NCBI RefSeq assembly: GCF_001050195.2 | Contig: NZ_DF967965.1 | Location: 1,100,486 to 1,155,282, forward strand | Origin: Anaerolinea thermolimosa | GTDB taxonomy: Bacteria > Chloroflexota > Anaerolineae > Anaerolineales > Anaerolineaceae | DNA: 54,797 nucleotides | Direction of reading: 5' to 3' | Part shown: positions 16,513 to 25,968 of the stretch, piece after piece | Layout: each line of letters opens with the position of its first letter | Position numbering within the stretch: the first letter of the stretch is position 1 | The notes under the pieces: generated by a model | Told to the model about the DNA's origin: nothing | Databases searched by the model: none | Seen by the model: the letters and a program-made list of their open reading frames with translations, nothing else | Made by a program: the position numbers and the translations under genes

Positions 16513-17514
16513 TTAAATCCGAACAGTGGATCGGGTTTTTCGGGCGTTTTCCATCCACCAAGCCACTGTATCACGTACCGACTCGGCCAGGGTGCGTGGT
16601 TGATAGGATAACCGGCGGCGGGCTTTCTCAATATTGATTGCCGAGTTGCTGAGCAAGGTTTCAATGGAGTATCGGGTAAAGCGTGGGCGCTTGTGTGCCA
16701 GGCGGTAATATTTTTCCGCAAGGACCGCCAGTGCCATTGCCACATCGATCGGCAGTGTAATGGCCCGGATACGGCTTCCGATGGCTTCTTTAACCAGGGA
16801 ATATAACCGGGGAATGGAGATCTGCTCACCGCCAAGAATATAGGTTTCTGAGCGGTCACCCAGGTCTCTGGCGAGAATGTGACCGACTGCTACATCACGC
16901 ACGTCCACAAAATCGAACGCGCCCGGAATAAGCCAGTTGACCGGGGTAGAGATCCAGTCCAGGAACATTTCGCCCATTTCAGAGCGCCTGAAGTCGTAGG
17001 GGCCGATAACGCCCGTCGGACAGACGATGACAGCATCCAGGTCAGAGCAGGCTGCCTGCCTGACGGCCTCTGAAGCCATGGCTTTGGTGCGATCATATGC
17101 ACCTGCCGGATTTTGGGTGTCAAAGGGGAGGGTTTCGTCGATTGGCACCCCATGAGGTGGGCGAGCCAGGGCATGAATGGAACTGGTGTAAACGATCCTG
17201 CGAACCCCACAGGATCGGGCGGCTTGAAGGACATTCAACGTGCCTTCTACATTGACACGGTACAGAATGGGGGCATGCTCTTCAAGCAATGAGACGAGTG
17301 CTGCCATGTGGAAGACAGTATCTACACCCTGAAAGGCTTTTTCCAGTGAGGCCGGAATTAAAATGTTGCCTTCCACCTTTTCGACTGGAAGCCCATCGAG
17401 CGAAGATGTATCTTCTCCGGGGAGCACCAGAACCCGAACAGGTTCCCCCCGCCTCACCAGTTCTCGTGCCAGGACATTCCCAAGGTGTCCTGCTGCGCCA
17501 GTAATCAGATTCAT
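16513..17514 (-). CDS. NAD(P)-dependent epimerase/dehydratase (extended SDR)
   Basis: 333 residues with an N-terminal Rossmann fold: TGAAGHLG (5-12), and the catalytic set S111/S112 with Y140-x3-K144 (YDRTK). FHMAALVS and NVEGTLNVLQAA are typical of the dihydroflavonol-reductase / 3-beta-hydroxysteroid-dehydrogenase-like branch of extended SDRs. Substrate unknown. Its ATG overlaps the TetR stop by 4 bases (ATGA), so the two are translationally coupled and the regulator probably controls this enzyme. Confidence 0.85.
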   Translation of the reverse strand: MNLITGAAGHLGNVLARELVRRGEPVRVLVLPGEDTSSLDGLPVEKVEGNILIPASLEKAFQGVDTVFHMAALVSLLEEHAPILYRVNVEGTLNVLQAARSCGVRRIVYTSSIHALARPPHGVPIDETLPFDTQNPAGAYDRTKAMASEAVRQAACSDLDAVIVCPTGVIGPYDFRRSEMGEMFLDWISTPVNWLIPGAFDFVDVRDVAVGHILARDLGDRSETYILGGEQISIPRLYSLVKEAIGSRIRAITLPIDVAMALAVLAEKYYRLAHKRPRFTRYSIETLLSNSAINIEKARRRLSYQPRTLAESVRDTVAWWMENARKTRSTVRI

Positions 17515-18110
17515 AACTCCTTCTTCCTGAAACCTTCTATTAGAGATTGAACTCCCTGCCGGGTTACTTCTTCCCAGGAAGTACCGGAGGGGTCAAAAAA
17601 AGCCTGTAAGAGAATGCCGAGAGTCATTGCAATAAGTAATCGAGAGGCCATTTCGGGGTCAAGGTTTGGTGATAGCGACCCTTCTACGATACCCTCTTTG
17701 AACTTTTCTGAAAAGAAGTGGACATACCTGTAATAAGGATCGACTACTACCTGCCAGAATTCTGGCTGTCGGCTTGCCTGCATCCAGAATTCAAGAAAGA
17801 TGACAGCCCGTGTGCGCGCTCCTTCAAAAATTTTCCCGGTCTGGCCAGCCATGGTGATTAATCCGGAGGGAATATCACTGGAGTTGGCAAGCTTTTGGGT
17901 TATTTCAAGGTCCAGTTGTTGTAACCAGTCTTCCAGGAGGGCCTGAAAGACAGCTTGCTTACTGGGAAAATGGTGATAAAAAGCGCCTTTGCTGACTCCG
18001 GCAGAATCGCAAATATCCGCTACGCCTGTGGCGTCGTATCCTTTTCTGGCGAAAAGGGATTCGGCTGAGGTAAGGATCCGAGCGCGGGTTTCTTCACTGC
18101 GATGTTGCAT
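17511..18110 (-). CDS. TetR/AcrR-family transcriptional regulator
   Basis: 199 residues. The N-terminal HTH (about 8-54) has RARILTSAESLFARKGYDATGVADICDSAGVSKGAFYHHFPSKQAVF, recognisable from the LFxxKGYxxTxVxxI and GVSKGxFYxHFxSK patterns (quoted here as key pattern only in part). The C-terminal ligand domain is variable, so the inducer is unknown. GGGAG precedes the ATG. It is first in an operon with the epimerase, and a palindromic operator overlaps the presumed transcription start, so autorepression is likely. Confidence 0.9.
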   Translation of the reverse strand: MQHRSEETRARILTSAESLFARKGYDATGVADICDSAGVSKGAFYHHFPSKQAVFQALLEDWLQQLDLEITQKLANSSDIPSGLITMAGQTGKIFEGARTRAVIFLEFWMQASRQPEFWQVVVDPYYRYVHFFSEKFKEGIVEGSLSPNLDPEMASRLLIAMTLGILLQAFFDPSGTSWEEVTRQGVQSLIEGFRKKEL

Positions 18111-18126
18111 GCGAACTCCCTGAAAA

Positions 18127-18151
18127 ATACAGACCGGTCGGTATGATTATA
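18127..18151 (-). promoter_or_regulatory. TetR operator and -10 box of the tetR-epimerase operon
   Basis: An 18-base palindrome ATAC-a-GACC|GGTC-g-GTAT (18127-18144; one mismatched pair) lies directly downstream of a perfect TATAAT (18146-18151, minus strand). The site covers the expected transcription start, and has the shape of known TetR-family operators. Confidence 0.7.
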
Positions 18152-18196
18152 TCATTAAACATCCCCAACGGATGATACGATTTTTATGAAATGGAT

Positions 18197-18799
18197 TTAA
18201 CGATTGACCCAACGCTCCAGGTTTACTGGAGAGATAAAGCGTTCCATTTTCTCCAGAAGGATTTCCGGGGCGGGGGCATCGATTAACAGGGCACGATGCT
18301 CGGAATAAATAAAGCCGTGACTGATGGCCTGGTTCACCATATCAAGTAGAGGATCGTAGTAACCGCCGGTATTCAATATTCCAATGGGTTTTTGGTGTAA
18401 CCCGATCTGTGCCCAGGTAAGGGTTTCAAATAACTCTTCCAGAGTGCCGAACCCACCGGGAAGGGCAATAAAAGCATCGGCCAGAGCGCTCATCCGGGCC
18501 TTGCGGGAGTGCATGTCGGGGGTGATTTCGAGATGGGTGAGGCTCTCATGGATCAGGGAAGGTAGATTCAGGTTTTCGGGTACGATGCCAATGACTGTTC
18601 CGCCCATGTGAAGGGCGCCATCAGCAACCGCACCCATCATGCCGGTTTTTCCACCTCCATAGACCAGTTGAATCTTACGTTGGGCAAGCAATGCTCCCAT
18701 TGACGAGGCGGCGTGTAAAAATTGGGGTTCCAGACCATCCGCTGAACCACAAAATACACAGATGGAGTGAAAGCGCTGGTACGTGGAAGGAGTCGTCAT
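18197..18799 (-). CDS. LOG-family cytokinin riboside 5'-monophosphate phosphoribohydrolase
   Basis: 200 residues with the lysine-decarboxylase-like Rossmann fold of LOG proteins: YGGGKTGMMGAVADGA (47-62), R99-K100 in MHSRKARM, and the PGGFGTLEE motif (114-122) that carries the catalytic glutamate. These enzymes hydrolyse nucleoside 5'-monophosphates to free base and ribose 5-phosphate. The ATG at 18799 overlaps the stop of the GH3 gene (ATGA), which fixes the start and shows translational coupling. Confidence 0.88.
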   Translation of the reverse strand: MTTPSTYQRFHSICVFCGSADGLEPQFLHAASSMGALLAQRKIQLVYGGGKTGMMGAVADGALHMGGTVIGIVPENLNLPSLIHESLTHLEITPDMHSRKARMSALADAFIALPGGFGTLEELFETLTWAQIGLHQKPIGILNTGGYYDPLLDMVNQAISHGFIYSEHRALLIDAPAPEILLEKMERFISPVNLERWVNR

Positions 18800-20988
18800 G
18801 ATTTGATCACCTGAAAAGTTGTGCCGAGGCTGGCTGTACTGTCGGTGCCAACCCAAACTTTAAACGTACCCGGCTCCAGATGCCGACGGCGATCGGTGCC
18901 ATAGAAAGATAATTCTTCAGCCCCAAGCTGGAAGGTGACGATCTGGCTCTCGCCGGGTTGCAGGTGTACCCGTTTAAACCCTTTTAATTCGCGGACGGGG
19001 CGGGTGATGCTGGCAACACAATCCTGAACGTAACACTGGACGGTTTCTGTGCCTGCTCTGGAACCAGTGTTGGTGACCTGGACGGAGACACAGATAACTT
19101 CATCCGGGTGAATTTCAGGGCGGTCGATCGCAAGACCGCTGAGAGAGAACATGGTATAGCTCAATCCAAACCCAAACGGGTACAGTGGAGAACCAGGAAC
19201 GTCCAGATATCGATCTACATAAGCGTATTCAAGGGGGGAGGTTTCTCCAACCACGCTAAAAGAGCGCCCGGTGCTATTGAAATTGTAATGAATGGGAATC
19301 TGCCCGGTAGTTCGAGGGAAGCTTGCAGGGAGTTTTCCGGAGGGGGCTTCTTCACCGAACAGGAGATCTGCGATGGCGGCGGCGCCCATGCTCCCTGGAT
19401 GCCATGCATAAAGGATGGCATCGGCACAACGGGCAACGCGGCTAAGGTTGAGGGGGCGGCCAGCGAGCACGACCACAACCAGTGGCTTGCCCAGCCTTGC
19501 AATGGCCTCAATGAGTTCCTCTTGCCCGGCAGGCAGATCAATGGAAGCCACATTATGGTTTTCGCCGCTCCGTCCCTCAGATTCGCCTGCAAAGAAGGTG
19601 ATCACATCCGCTTTCATGGCTTCTGCCAGCATTTCATCCTGAAGGGCATCGGAAGGAGCCAGACGTACTGCATCAGGTGCGGCCTGTTGCATGGCTTCGG
19701 CGATAGTCTGGGTTTCGTGTAATAAGCCGTCCAGCGTCCAGGAACCGAGTAATGCTGCACGTTGATTAACCAGTGGCCCCATGACAGCGATTTTCAGGCC
19801 GGTTTTTTTGAGAGGCAGGAGATCTCCATGATTTTTGAGAAGCACCATTGACTCACGGGCGATTTGCCGGGCAACTTGTTGATGAGCCGGGGAGAAAAGG
19901 GTCTCAGAGGCCTTTGTTGCATTGGCGTAGGGATGTTCAAAGAGCCCAAGGCGGAATTTTATCGTGAGGATACGCTGAACGGCGTCATCAATCCGTTCCA
20001 GGCTCACTTCACCGCTTTCAACCAGGTCTTTCAGGTAACGGATATAGGTCTGGGTAACCATTTCCATGTCCACCCCGGCGGTAAAGGCCAGACGCGCTGC
20101 GCCTCGTTCATCTTCTACTACCCGGTGATGCACCAGTTCGCTCACCGAGGCCCAGTCGCTGATGACAAAACCAGTAAAACCGAGTTCCCCTTTAAGAAGT
20201 TCTGTAAGCAAGTAGTGGCTTCCAGAGGCCGGTTCACCGTTGATATCAAGGAAGGCCGACATGACCGATCCCACTCCGGCATCAACGGCGGCCTTGAACG
20301 GAGGAAGGTAAATGTTTCGCAGGGTTACATCGGTGATTTCTGCGGTGTTGTAATCGCGGCCACCCTCTGCCCCTCCATAACCAATGTAATGTTTGGCGCA
20401 GGCCAGGATGCGCTCCGGGTCTGAAAGGTCCTTCCCCTGGAAGCCGAGGACAGCGGCGCGTGCCATCTGACTGGCAAGGTAGGGGTCTTCACCGGAACCC
20501 TCAGCGATCCGCCCCCATCGCGGATCGCGAGCAATATCGAGCATGGGGGCAAAGGACCAGTTTACCCCGGCGCTCGACGCCTCACGGGCAGCAATGGTAT
20601 AAGCCTGCTCTACCAGCCCGGGATCGAAAGTGGCTGCCATACCAAGCGGGATCGGGAAAATGGTACGATACCCATGGATGACGTCTCTTCCAAAGAGAAT
20701 GGGAATGCCCAGGCGCGATTCTTCCACTGCAATGCGCTGGTATTCGTTGATTTCCTCTATCTCCAGAGCTTTTTCATGCCCGCTCCCGGCGAGGTTAGAA
20801 CCCGCCAGAATTCGTGAGCCAACCCCGTACTGGCGAATAAAGGCCTTTACCTCATCAATATTATCGGGTCTTGCCCAGATCTGGTAAAGCTGGGCAATTT
20901 TCTCTTCCAGGGTCATACGTGAGAGGAGATCTTCGACCCGCCGATCGATCGAGAGGGATGGGTTTTTATAAAGAGGTAATGTGTGCAT
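18796..20988 (-). CDS. GH3 beta-glucosidase-type glycosidase
   Basis: 730 residues with the full GH3 three-domain layout: a (beta/alpha)8 barrel (about 12-330; RDPRWGRIAEGSGEDPYL, KHYIGYG, nucleophile D278 in VISDWASV), an alpha/beta sandwich (about 370-580; GESEGRSGENHN with the likely acid/base glutamate), and a fibronectin-III-like C-terminal domain (about 640-725). No signal peptide is seen, so it is probably intracellular and acts on imported beta-glucosides. It is coupled to the downstream LOG gene by a 4-base overlap. Confidence 0.9.
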   Translation of the reverse strand: MHTLPLYKNPSLSIDRRVEDLLSRMTLEEKIAQLYQIWARPDNIDEVKAFIRQYGVGSRILAGSNLAGSGHEKALEIEEINEYQRIAVEESRLGIPILFGRDVIHGYRTIFPIPLGMAATFDPGLVEQAYTIAAREASSAGVNWSFAPMLDIARDPRWGRIAEGSGEDPYLASQMARAAVLGFQGKDLSDPERILACAKHYIGYGGAEGGRDYNTAEITDVTLRNIYLPPFKAAVDAGVGSVMSAFLDINGEPASGSHYLLTELLKGELGFTGFVISDWASVSELVHHRVVEDERGAARLAFTAGVDMEMVTQTYIRYLKDLVESGEVSLERIDDAVQRILTIKFRLGLFEHPYANATKASETLFSPAHQQVARQIARESMVLLKNHGDLLPLKKTGLKIAVMGPLVNQRAALLGSWTLDGLLHETQTIAEAMQQAAPDAVRLAPSDALQDEMLAEAMKADVITFFAGESEGRSGENHNVASIDLPAGQEELIEAIARLGKPLVVVVLAGRPLNLSRVARCADAILYAWHPGSMGAAAIADLLFGEEAPSGKLPASFPRTTGQIPIHYNFNSTGRSFSVVGETSPLEYAYVDRYLDVPGSPLYPFGFGLSYTMFSLSGLAIDRPEIHPDEVICVSVQVTNTGSRAGTETVQCYVQDCVASITRPVRELKGFKRVHLQPGESQIVTFQLGAEELSFYGTDRRRHLEPGTFKVWVGTDSTASLGTTFQVIKS

Positions 20989-21187
20989 GGGAAATCCTTG
21001 GTGGTTATAGAATACAGAAAGTGACGAGAGGTTCCGACGAAAGTAGCTTCTTAAGTTTTCTGGTCAGGTTATACAACCTATTCTACCTGAAGATCGGTAG
21101 AGGGAGGGAGCAGGAATCCATGCTCTGAAAAAGAAGGTTTATACTTATTTTGTTGCCTGGATGAGTGATAGAAAGGATGTACAAAAA

Positions 21188-22519
21188 ATGGCACTGGAGC
21201 GCATACAGGTCAGTGAGAACAGGCGGTTTCTGGTCACTGAGAGTGGCAAACCATTTTTCTGGCTGGGAGACACAGCCTGGGAGTTGTTTCATCGGCTTAA
21301 CCGGGAGGATGCAGACAGGTATCTGGCGAATCGAGCTGAACGAGAGTTTACAGTCATTCAGGCGGTCATCCTGGCAGAATTTGATGGATTGCGAACACCG
21401 AATGTGTACGGGCAGATCCCGTTTTTGGATCTCGATCCTGCACAACCCAATGAGGCGTATTTTGCCCATGTTGACTGGGTGATACGCCGGGCGGCCAGAT
21501 ATGGATTGTATATTGGTCTTTTACCCACCTGGGGTGATAAGGTCATTGCAATGTGGGGCGACGGACCAGTGATCTTTAACCCTCAAAATGCTCGTGTATA
21601 TGGTGAATATCTGGGTCACCGATATCGGGAAGATACCAATGTGATCTGGATTCTGGGAGGGGACCGCCCCGGAGAAGGCCTGCGCGATGTATGGACGGCC
21701 ATGGCAGAGGGGATTCAATCGGGGCTGGGAAGGAAACCCCTGATTACTTTTCATCCGAATGGTGGGCATGGTTCATCAGAATGGTTTCACCAGGAAAGCT
21801 GGCTGGACATCAATATGTGGCAATCGGGGCATGGTATGGTTGATGCGCCAACCTGGGATATGATCGCCCGAGATTACAATCGTATTCCGGTAAAACCCGT
21901 GCTGGATGGTGAGCCAAATTACGAAGACCACCCCATAGATCCCTGGACGCGTAAATGGGAACCGAAACTGGGACGATTTACCGATTATGATGTGCGTAAA
22001 CAGACTTATCGCTCGGTGTTTGCCGGTGCATGTGGGGTCACGTACGGCCATCACACGATCTGGCAATTTTACAGGCCGCCGTTTGAACCGATCAATTATC
22101 CGGCCTTTACATGGGACGAGGCTATCTACCGTCCAGCATCAGCTCAAATGGCCCATTTAAAGCACCTGATGGCATCTCGACCCTATTTCTCACGGATACC
22201 AGATCAGGGGTTGCTTCTTTCTAATCCTGGTGAAGGGGCAGGCCATATTCGTGCTACCCGTGACATCGATGGAAGTTACGCATTTATTTATCTTCCTCAG
22301 GCCGGGCAAACTGTCGAAGTAGATATGAGCCGGTTCGCCGGGCCTGTGAAAGGCTGGTGGTATGACCCGCGCACGGGGAAGGCATATCCGGCCGGTGAAT
22401 TCGGAAACCTGGGGGGGTGTTCGTTTGTTTCTCCACTGGGCGGGCCAGACTGGGTTCTGGTTCTGGATGAAGCGGCCAGAAACTACTTGCCACCGGGAAG
22501 GGGAGAATATTCGGCCTGA
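21188..22519 (+). CDS. GH140-like apiosidase (DUF4038-type) glycosidase
   Basis: 443 residues. The barrel domain starts [29 protein letters not shown], with the typical F-W-L-G-D-T-A-W-E box (about 15-25), followed by [21 protein letters not shown] and [10 protein letters not shown], the last with a likely catalytic glutamate. A small C-terminal beta domain (about 345-435) resembles the one that follows DUF4038 in GH140 apiosidases of the rhamnogalacturonan-II pathway. No signal peptide. The ATG at 21188 (AAGG upstream) is preferred; 21161 is in frame, and a TATACT at 21140 would give it a short leader. The 3' end overlaps the convergent kinase gene by 37 bases. Confidence 0.75.
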   Translation: MALERIQVSENRRFLVTESGKPFFWLGDTAWELFHRLNREDADRYLANRAEREFTVIQAVILAEFDGLRTPNVYGQIPFLDLDPAQPNEAYFAHVDWVIRRAARYGLYIGLLPTWGDKVIAMWGDGPVIFNPQNARVYGEYLGHRYREDTNVIWILGGDRPGEGLRDVWTAMAEGIQSGLGRKPLITFHPNGGHGSSEWFHQESWLDINMWQSGHGMVDAPTWDMIARDYNRIPVKPVLDGEPNYEDHPIDPWTRKWEPKLGRFTDYDVRKQTYRSVFAGACGVTYGHHTIWQFYRPPFEPINYPAFTWDEAIYRPASAQMAHLKHLMASRPYFSRIPDQGLLLSNPGEGAGHIRATRDIDGSYAFIYLPQAGQTVEVDMSRFAGPVKGWWYDPRTGKAYPAGEFGNLGGCSFVSPLGGPDWVLVLDEAARNYLPPGRGEYSA

Positions 22520-23304
22520 GGAGGGATGGGCCTTTGAAACACGACTCTGGAAATAATGACCGGATCGGCTTTTTCTATCAGGATGTCGGCGGGAATGGAG
22601 GACTGCAGAACGAGCTGGATATTGGGAAGATCTACTCTGTGAAGATGGTTTTCAGTACGTGCCTGGGATTTTCCTCCACGCAGGTGGCGGGCGCGCAGAC
22701 TGACGAGCAGGGTGTCGAGAGGAGCCCGGATAAATACAGTATGGTCGAACAGAGAGTGCAATTCTTTCCATGGAGGTAAATTCAGCAAAAGGTAGTTCCC
22801 TTCAACCAGGATTAAACGATGATCGGGGAGGATGGTGCCGGCGTCGCTTACTGGTTCGTGCAGGGCTCGACTATAGATGGGATAAGTCAGATGAGGTTGG
22901 TTACGGGCCTGTTCGAGGAAAGAGGTGAAGCTATCCACATCGAAGGTTTCAGGCGCGCCTTTAATTTCACTCAGGAGAACAGGTTCGTTATGATGGACAG
23001 TGGAATGGGTAGAGAGATACCTGTTAGGGAAATGCCAGCCATCCTGTCCAACCACGGCAGCCAGGCGGGGGTGGATGGTGTTGAGTAAGGCCGCAAGGAT
23101 CAGTGAGAAGGAAGTTTTCCCGCTTCCCGGTGGCCCGGCGATGGCTACCAGAGAACGCCAGGGTCGATCCATTCGCTCAAGAAAGTATGTGGCAATCGGA
23201 AGATAATGAAACAATACCTGGTCTTTTTTCAGAGTGAGCGTGGCACCTGAAAAATCGGGTGAGAGATGCTGTCCGGCAAGCTTTTTCCAGATGCTTCTGG
23301 TCAT
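22483..23304 (-). CDS. P-loop nucleoside/sugar kinase (uridine kinase / FrcK-like)
   Basis: About 273 residues. Walker A is GPPGSGKT (57-64), followed by [11 protein letters not shown], a [11 protein letters not shown] block and [12 protein letters not shown], then the Walker-B-like [11 protein letters not shown]. This set is typical of the phosphoribulokinase/uridine kinase/pantothenate kinase superfamily, in particular the 'nucleoside/nucleotide kinase' branch that includes fructose kinases. Substrate not determined. Starts at 23304, 23316 or 23388 are possible. A TATGAT 7 bases before 23304 would suit a leaderless message. The 3' end overlaps the apiosidase-like gene. Confidence 0.75.
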   Translation of the reverse strand: MTRSIWKKLAGQHLSPDFSGATLTLKKDQVLFHYLPIATYFLERMDRPWRSLVAIAGPPGSGKTSFSLILAALLNTIHPRLAAVVGQDGWHFPNRYLSTHSTVHHNEPVLLSEIKGAPETFDVDSFTSFLEQARNQPHLTYPIYSRALHEPVSDAGTILPDHRLILVEGNYLLLNLPPWKELHSLFDHTVFIRAPLDTLLVSLRARHLRGGKSQARTENHLHRVDLPNIQLVLQSSIPADILIEKADPVIISRVVFQRPIPPQAEYSPLPGGK

Positions 23305-23379
23305 ATCCTCTATCATACTGGAAATTAAGCCCTTCCCGGGTAGAAAATGGGTTTTGGATTGTTGAGGAGAAATGATTCC

Positions 23380-24882
23380 ATGGATCAACTGAATGAACTA
23401 AAAAAACGACTTGGGGTGGTGCATGACCTCAATACTGCGGGGATGGTATTGAACTGGGATCAGTTAACCTGTATGCCACCCGGTGGCGTAGAAGCCCGAG
23501 CAAGGCAACTCTCGACGCTGGGCCAGCTTGCGCAGGAATGGTTTACCTCGGAGGAGGTCGGCAGGCTGTTGGAGGAACTTCAACCCTATGCAGAAAGCCT
23601 CCCCTATGATCATAAGGATGCGGCGCTCATCCGAGTGGCGAAACGTCAATATGATTGGGCGAAAAGAATCCCTCCGGAACTCATGGCCCGTTTCTATCAG
23701 CATTCGGCCACCACTTATCAGACCTGGGTTGAGGCAAGAACGAAAGGGAATTTCAGGCTGGTTGAACCCCTTCTTGAGAAAACGCTTGATCTGAGCCTTG
23801 AGGTGGCTTCACACTTCCCTGAGGCAAGGCATCCGGCAGATCCTTTCATCGAAGCCAGTGATTATGGGATGACTGTGGATTTAATTCGTCCTATATTTGC
23901 TGAATTACGCAAAGAACTGGTTCCGCTGATGGATGCGATCACCAGCCAGCCGCCGGCTGACGATTCTTGCCTGAAGCAGTATTTTGATAAAGAGAAACAA
24001 ATTGCCTTTGGGGAAGAGGTGATCCGTCAACTTGGTTTTGACTTCCAACGCGGGAGGCAGGATCAGTCTGCTCATCCTTTTACGACGGCCTTTTCAGTAA
24101 ACGACGTACGGATCACTACCCGTGTTCGGGAAAATGATTTCAGCGAGGCTTTTTCCTCCACTGTACATGAGGCAGGGCACGCAATGTATGAGCAGGGAAT
24201 TGACCCTGCGCTGGAAGGTACGCTGCTGGCCAGTGGAACTTCGGCGGGAGTGCATGAGAGCCAGTCTCGATTGTGGGAAAACATTGTAGGGAGAGGGGAA
24301 GACTTCTGGTTTTATTTTTATCCACGCTTACAGAAGACTTTCCCTGAACAGTTGAGTCATGTCACTCTGGATACCTTCCTGAAGGCGTTGAATAAAGTGC
24401 AACGCTCGTTAATCCGAACAGAGGCAGATGAAGTAACTTATAACCTGCATGTGATGATTCGGTTTGAACTGGAGCTGGAAATGTTAGAAGGAAAGCTTCA
24501 GGTTCGTCATTTGCCTGAAGCCTGGAATGCACGATATCAGGCGGATTTGAAAGTTACTCCGTCAGGTGACCAAGATGGCTGCCTGCAGGATGTTCACTGG
24601 TATGCAGGTTTTATCGGAGGCGCGTTCCAGGGATATACACTTGGGAACATCCTTTCCGCGCTGTTTTATAGACGGGCGCTGCAGGAGAACCCGCAAATTC
24701 CTGACGAAATGAGGCAAGGGAACTTTGCCACGCTTCGGAACTGGCTGAGGCGATCGATTTACCAGTATGGGAAAATATTCACCACCCAGGAACTGGTTGT
24801 ACGCGCCGGGGAACAGGGAATCACCATTGCGCCTTATCTGGAGTATCTTCGCGGGAAATACAGCCGGTGGTATGACCTCTAG
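23380..24882 (+). CDS. Carboxypeptidase Taq (M32 metallocarboxypeptidase)
   Basis: 500 residues, typical for M32. The zinc-binding HEAGH lies at 263-267 (TVHEAGHAMYEQG), with the downstream ESQSRLWEN glutamate ligand and the IRTEADEVTYNLH motif of the family. It releases C-terminal amino acids from peptides in the cytoplasm. GAGGAG lies upstream of the ATG at 23380; an in-frame start at 23347 has no ribosome binding site. It is convergent with the patatin gene, 8 bases apart. Confidence 0.93.
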   Translation: MDQLNELKKRLGVVHDLNTAGMVLNWDQLTCMPPGGVEARARQLSTLGQLAQEWFTSEEVGRLLEELQPYAESLPYDHKDAALIRVAKRQYDWAKRIPPELMARFYQHSATTYQTWVEARTKGNFRLVEPLLEKTLDLSLEVASHFPEARHPADPFIEASDYGMTVDLIRPIFAELRKELVPLMDAITSQPPADDSCLKQYFDKEKQIAFGEEVIRQLGFDFQRGRQDQSAHPFTTAFSVNDVRITTRVRENDFSEAFSSTVHEAGHAMYEQGIDPALEGTLLASGTSAGVHESQSRLWENIVGRGEDFWFYFYPRLQKTFPEQLSHVTLDTFLKALNKVQRSLIRTEADEVTYNLHVMIRFELELEMLEGKLQVRHLPEAWNARYQADLKVTPSGDQDGCLQDVHWYAGFIGGAFQGYTLGNILSALFYRRALQENPQIPDEMRQGNFATLRNWLRRSIYQYGKIFTTQELVVRAGEQGITIAPYLEYLRGKYSRWYDL

Positions 24883-24890
24883 AAGGCCCC

Positions 24891-25847
24891 TCAGGCGGCA
24901 GGGGGAGGGGAGGTTTTTCTTCCGGGGCCACCTGCCGCTTTGACCGATGGAATGGCATCGGTGAGGTCGTTTTTAACTTTTTCCCAGAGGCGGTCTCCAT
25001 AGTGTGCCAGATCGGGAATTTTATCTGCACCGTCCATGCCAATGGGTTCGAGAAGGTCGACGTTAAAACGGCGAAAATCGAGCTGAGGGAAGAGGTTGCC
25101 CACCAGATGCACCTGCTGATCGTCGGCAGAATGAAGAAAAGCTCCCAGAACAGGGGCAATCCATTGCCAGGGATAAAACGCATCGGCTTGCCCGGGAGCT
25201 AATGTATGGGGATCGCGTCCGGTGCCAAAGCTGATCAGGGTGGTTTCGGCGGGGTCCCAATTCAGGCAATACATTGCCTCGTAGGCGGCCAGATAGCAGG
25301 GGTTGGCGTAAGCACCAACGCCGCCATCTACATAGCGGCCGTCGACGATGGGAAAGTACGTAGGAACAACGCTTGAGGCCAGTACGGCTTTCACCACTGG
25401 CCAGGCTTTGTATTCTTCTTTCCACGGTTTGACAAAGCAGGTGTGGTTTGCGACCAGGTCAAACGTGGTAATGACGGTATCGATTTGCGGAGTCAGATTC
25501 CACAGATCTCCCATGGTGTGATCTCCAATGTATTTCTGGAGCGCATTTTGGAGAGGTTCAATGGGGTAACGATATCGGCTGAGCGGGAAGAATGTAGTTC
25601 GCCAGCTCTTTTGAAAGATGGTGTTGCCCAGATCGACATAAAGTTGATACATCTGGCTGGCGGTGAGGCCACTGGCCACGCCTGCTGAGATGATAGAACC
25701 CGTAGATGTACCAGCGGAAAGCTGAAAGATGTGATTTACAGATCGACCGAGTTCTTGTTCTAACAGGGCCAGTGCACGGGTAACGATGACACCCTTGATA
25801 CCACCGCCGTCTACGGCCAGAGCCACATTCTTCCGAAAAGGTTTCAT
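24891..25847 (-). CDS. Patatin-like phospholipase
   Basis: 318 residues. Oxyanion loop DGGGIKGV (13-20), nucleophile elbow GTSTGS (Ser at 48), and the catalytic aspartate in YVDGGVGAYANP, giving the Ser-Asp dyad of patatins. Likely substrate is a phospholipid acyl ester. No signal peptide or membrane helix is seen. AAGG lies 8 bases before the ATG, and an AT-rich tract (25860-25905) probably holds the promoter. Defence-system partners such as a cyclic nucleotide synthase are not next to it. Confidence 0.88.
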   Translation of the reverse strand: MKPFRKNVALAVDGGGIKGVIVTRALALLEQELGRSVNHIFQLSAGTSTGSIISAGVASGLTASQMYQLYVDLGNTIFQKSWRTTFFPLSRYRYPIEPLQNALQKYIGDHTMGDLWNLTPQIDTVITTFDLVANHTCFVKPWKEEYKAWPVVKAVLASSVVPTYFPIVDGRYVDGGVGAYANPCYLAAYEAMYCLNWDPAETTLISFGTGRDPHTLAPGQADAFYPWQWIAPVLGAFLHSADDQQVHLVGNLFPQLDFRRFNVDLLEPIGMDGADKIPDLAHYGDRLWEKVKNDLTDAIPSVKAAGGPGRKTSPPPAA

Positions 25848-25968
25848 AGGATTGCCTTCTTATATAGATAATTTAGATATATATAGTACTAGTTTAGCAT
25901 AGATTGGATCAGAAAGCAATTTTTCTCGTCCCAAAGAAAGCCTGGTGAGACGGAGGAAGGGAAAGAGG

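Noticed and set aside
21066-21079. AGGTTATACAACCT palindrome between the GH3 and apiosidase-like genes
   Set aside because: Short, partly explained by a TATAAC-like -10 word, and no second copy was found.
24891-25847. Patatin as effector of a CBASS-type defence system
   Set aside because: The GTSTGS motif is shared with such effectors, but no cyclic nucleotide synthase or accessory gene is adjacent.
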